Shown one piece after another: positions 62,879 through 64,000 of a DNA stretch of 64,000 bases. Where the stretch lies: NCBI RefSeq assembly GCF_001431405.1, contig NZ_LDJL01000007.1, forward strand, positions 62,001 to 126,000, written 5' to 3'. This DNA is from Pseudoxanthomonas dokdonensis (GTDB taxonomy: Bacteria; Pseudomonadota; Gammaproteobacteria; Xanthomonadales; Xanthomonadaceae). The first letter of the stretch is position 1, and every line of letters starts with the position of its first letter. Under the pieces are notes generated by a model that searched no databases, was not told where the DNA came from, and saw nothing but the letters and a program-made list of their open reading frames with translations. The position numbers were made by a program, and so were the translations under genes.

Positions 62879-64000
62879 ATGAACCCAGGTCGTCCCGCCA
62901 AGGCCATCAAAACGCGTCCGTCCGCCAATGCGGAAGGGGTGCCGGATTATGTCCTCCAGTTTGAAAAAGCCGCCTCCTACCTGCCGCCGGAACAACTGGC
63001 GATGCTGCGCAAGGCCTGGGTGGTCGGCGCCGCCGCGCACGAAGGCCAGATGCGCAAATCCGGCGAGGCCTACATCACCCATCCGGTGGCGGTTGCGCGG
63101 GTATTGGCCGACATGGGCATGGATACCGAGACCCTGATCGCGGCGATCCTGCACGACACCATCGAGGACACCCCGCTGACCGCGCAGGAGATCGCGCTGG
63201 AGTTCGGCGAGTCGGTGGCCGAGCTGGTCGAAGGCGTGACCAAGCTGGACAAGCTCAAGTTCCGCAACCGCAAGGAAGCGGCGGCCGAAAGCTTCCGCAA
63301 GATGCTGCTGGCGATGTCGCGCGATTTGCGCGTGATCATGATCAAGCTGGCCGACCGCCTGCACAACATGCGCACGCTGGGCGCGCAGAGCGCCGAGGCA
63401 CGCGCGCGCATTGCCCGCGAAACCCTGGACATCTACGCCCCGATCGCGCAACGGCTGGGGATGAATCTGGTCAAGTCCGAGTTGCAGGACCTGGGTTTCC
63501 GGGCGATGTATCCGTGGCGGCATGCGGTAATCGAAAAACACATCAACAGCCGACCGGTGGTGCGTCGCGAATCGATGGCGCAGATCGAAGCGCACCTGGC
63601 CCAGCGCCTGACCCGCGACGACATCGAGCATCGCCTGGTCAGCCGGATCAAGACTCCGTGGAGCATCTACAACAAGATGCGCAACGAAGGCAAAAGCTTC
63701 GACCAGGTGATGGACGTGTTCGGCTTCCGGGTGGTGGTCGATTCGGTGCCGGCCTGTTATCACGCGCTGGGTGCGGTGCATTCGCAGTACAAGCCGCTGG
63801 ATGGTCGCTTCCGTGATTTCATCGCCATTCCCAAGGCCAACGGCTACCAATCGCTGCACACGGTGTTGTTTGGTCCGTACGGCTCGCCGATTGAAGTGCA
63901 GATACGCACCCATGAAATGGATCTGGTCGCCGAACGCGGGATTGCCGCGCACTGGACCTACAAGTTCGGCGCGCAATCGCCGAACAGTGCGCAGAGCCGC
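62879..64000 (+). CDS. spoT: SpoT/RelA-type (p)ppGpp synthetase-hydrolase (cut by window edge)
   Basis: The first 374 residues of a bifunctional alarmone enzyme; the frame is still open at 64000. The HD hydrolase domain is complete and has AHEGQMRKSGEAYITHPVAVA with H, and LHDTIEDTPLT, the HD-ED pair of active hydrolases. KLADRLHNMRTL follows. The synthetase domain begins around residue 245, with FRDFIAIPKANGYQSLHTVLFG in the fragment. TGS and ACT parts would be to the right. The ATG at 62879 is preceded by CTGGCGAC. Order rpoZ-spoT is as in E. coli. Confidence 0.95.
   Translation, partial: MNPGRPAKAIKTRPSANAEGVPDYVLQFEKAASYLPPEQLAMLRKAWVVGAAAHEGQMRKSGEAYITHPVAVARVLADMGMDTETLIAAILHDTIEDTPLTAQEIALEFGESVAELVEGVTKLDKLKFRNRKEAAAESFRKMLLAMSRDLRVIMIKLADRLHNMRTLGAQSAEARARIARETLDIYAPIAQRLGMNLVKSELQDLGFRAMYPWRHAVIEKHINSRPVVRRESMAQIEAHLAQRLTRDDIEHRLVSRIKTPWSIYNKMRNEGKSFDQVMDVFGFRVVVDSVPACYHALGAVHSQYKPLDGRFRDFIAIPKANGYQSLHTVLFGPYGSPIEVQIRTHEMDLVAERGIAAHWTYKFGAQSPNSAQSR

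Overview
The window reads as chromosomal DNA of a high-GC gammaproteobacterium of the Xanthomonadaceae/Lysobacteraceae (Lysobacter, Stenotrophomonas, Luteimonas or Xanthomonas relatives). Grounds for this are the gene content (DUF3247 protein, pyrophosphate-type phosphofructokinase, short adenylate kinase, OmpA-tailed proton pyrophosphatase), gammaproteobacterial synteny (5-FCL / 6S RNA / zapA / UPF0149 / pepP; rph-rdgB-hemW opposite yicC-gmk-rpoZ-spoT) and arrays of GTAG-headed palindromes like the REP elements known from Stenotrophomonas. The genus cannot be fixed from sequence alone. No prophage, insertion sequence, CRISPR array, rRNA or tRNA was seen.

Layout. 1-10.4 kb: two tandem YbaL/KefB-type antiporters (the first cut by the window edge), apt, a phospholipase-D-family lipoprotein, gnd, small conserved genes and a large secreted lectin/DUF11 protein. 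10.4-24.3 kb: an efflux and stress region with an ABC exporter divergent from soxR, a Gfo/Idh/MocA oxidoreductase, BON and lipocalin envelope proteins, a MexEF-OprN-like RND operon with an SDR gene inside it, a second SDR gene and a LysR regulator. A SoxR box lies before the ABC exporter and another before the RND operon. 24.4-31.6 kb: a 28-bp tandem array, an H+-pyrophosphatase with an OmpA tail, a PPi-type phosphofructokinase and adk, separated by two REP arrays. 31.6-43.5 kb: mpl, a Lon-substrate-binding-domain protein, a DedA-PAP2-LssY fusion, gloA, an isochorismatase-fold hydrolase, a third REP array, a voltage-gated-type channel with a zinc-ribbon tail, argD, hemL, thiE, rubredoxin and a SirB1-like protein. 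43.5-49.3 kb: a 201-bp element with terminal inverted repeats, DUF192, an unrecognised gene divergent from an HTH regulator, rpiA, EVE, 5-FCL, a cupin, a fourth REP array, 6S RNA and zapA. 49.3-64 kb: a GGDEF/EAL protein, UPF0149, pepP, pepQ, PilZ plus DUF1631, hemW, rdgB, rph, yicC, gmk, rpoZ and the start of spoT.

How the parts fit. Most genes are ordinary housekeeping. The clearest linked system is a SoxR circuit: soxR and two SoxR boxes suggest that redox-cycling compounds switch on both an ABC exporter and an RND pump. A second theme is pyrophosphate use (PPi-type PFK near a proton-pumping PPase). The most unexplained structure is the set of four REP arrays, each with its own spacer and its own strict period (45, 36, about 135 and 52 bp), plus an unrelated 28-bp tandem array. 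I did not find a clearly new multi-gene system. The best candidates for novelty are the REP arrays, the unknown gene/regulator pair near 44.8 kb and the SoxR-linked exporters.
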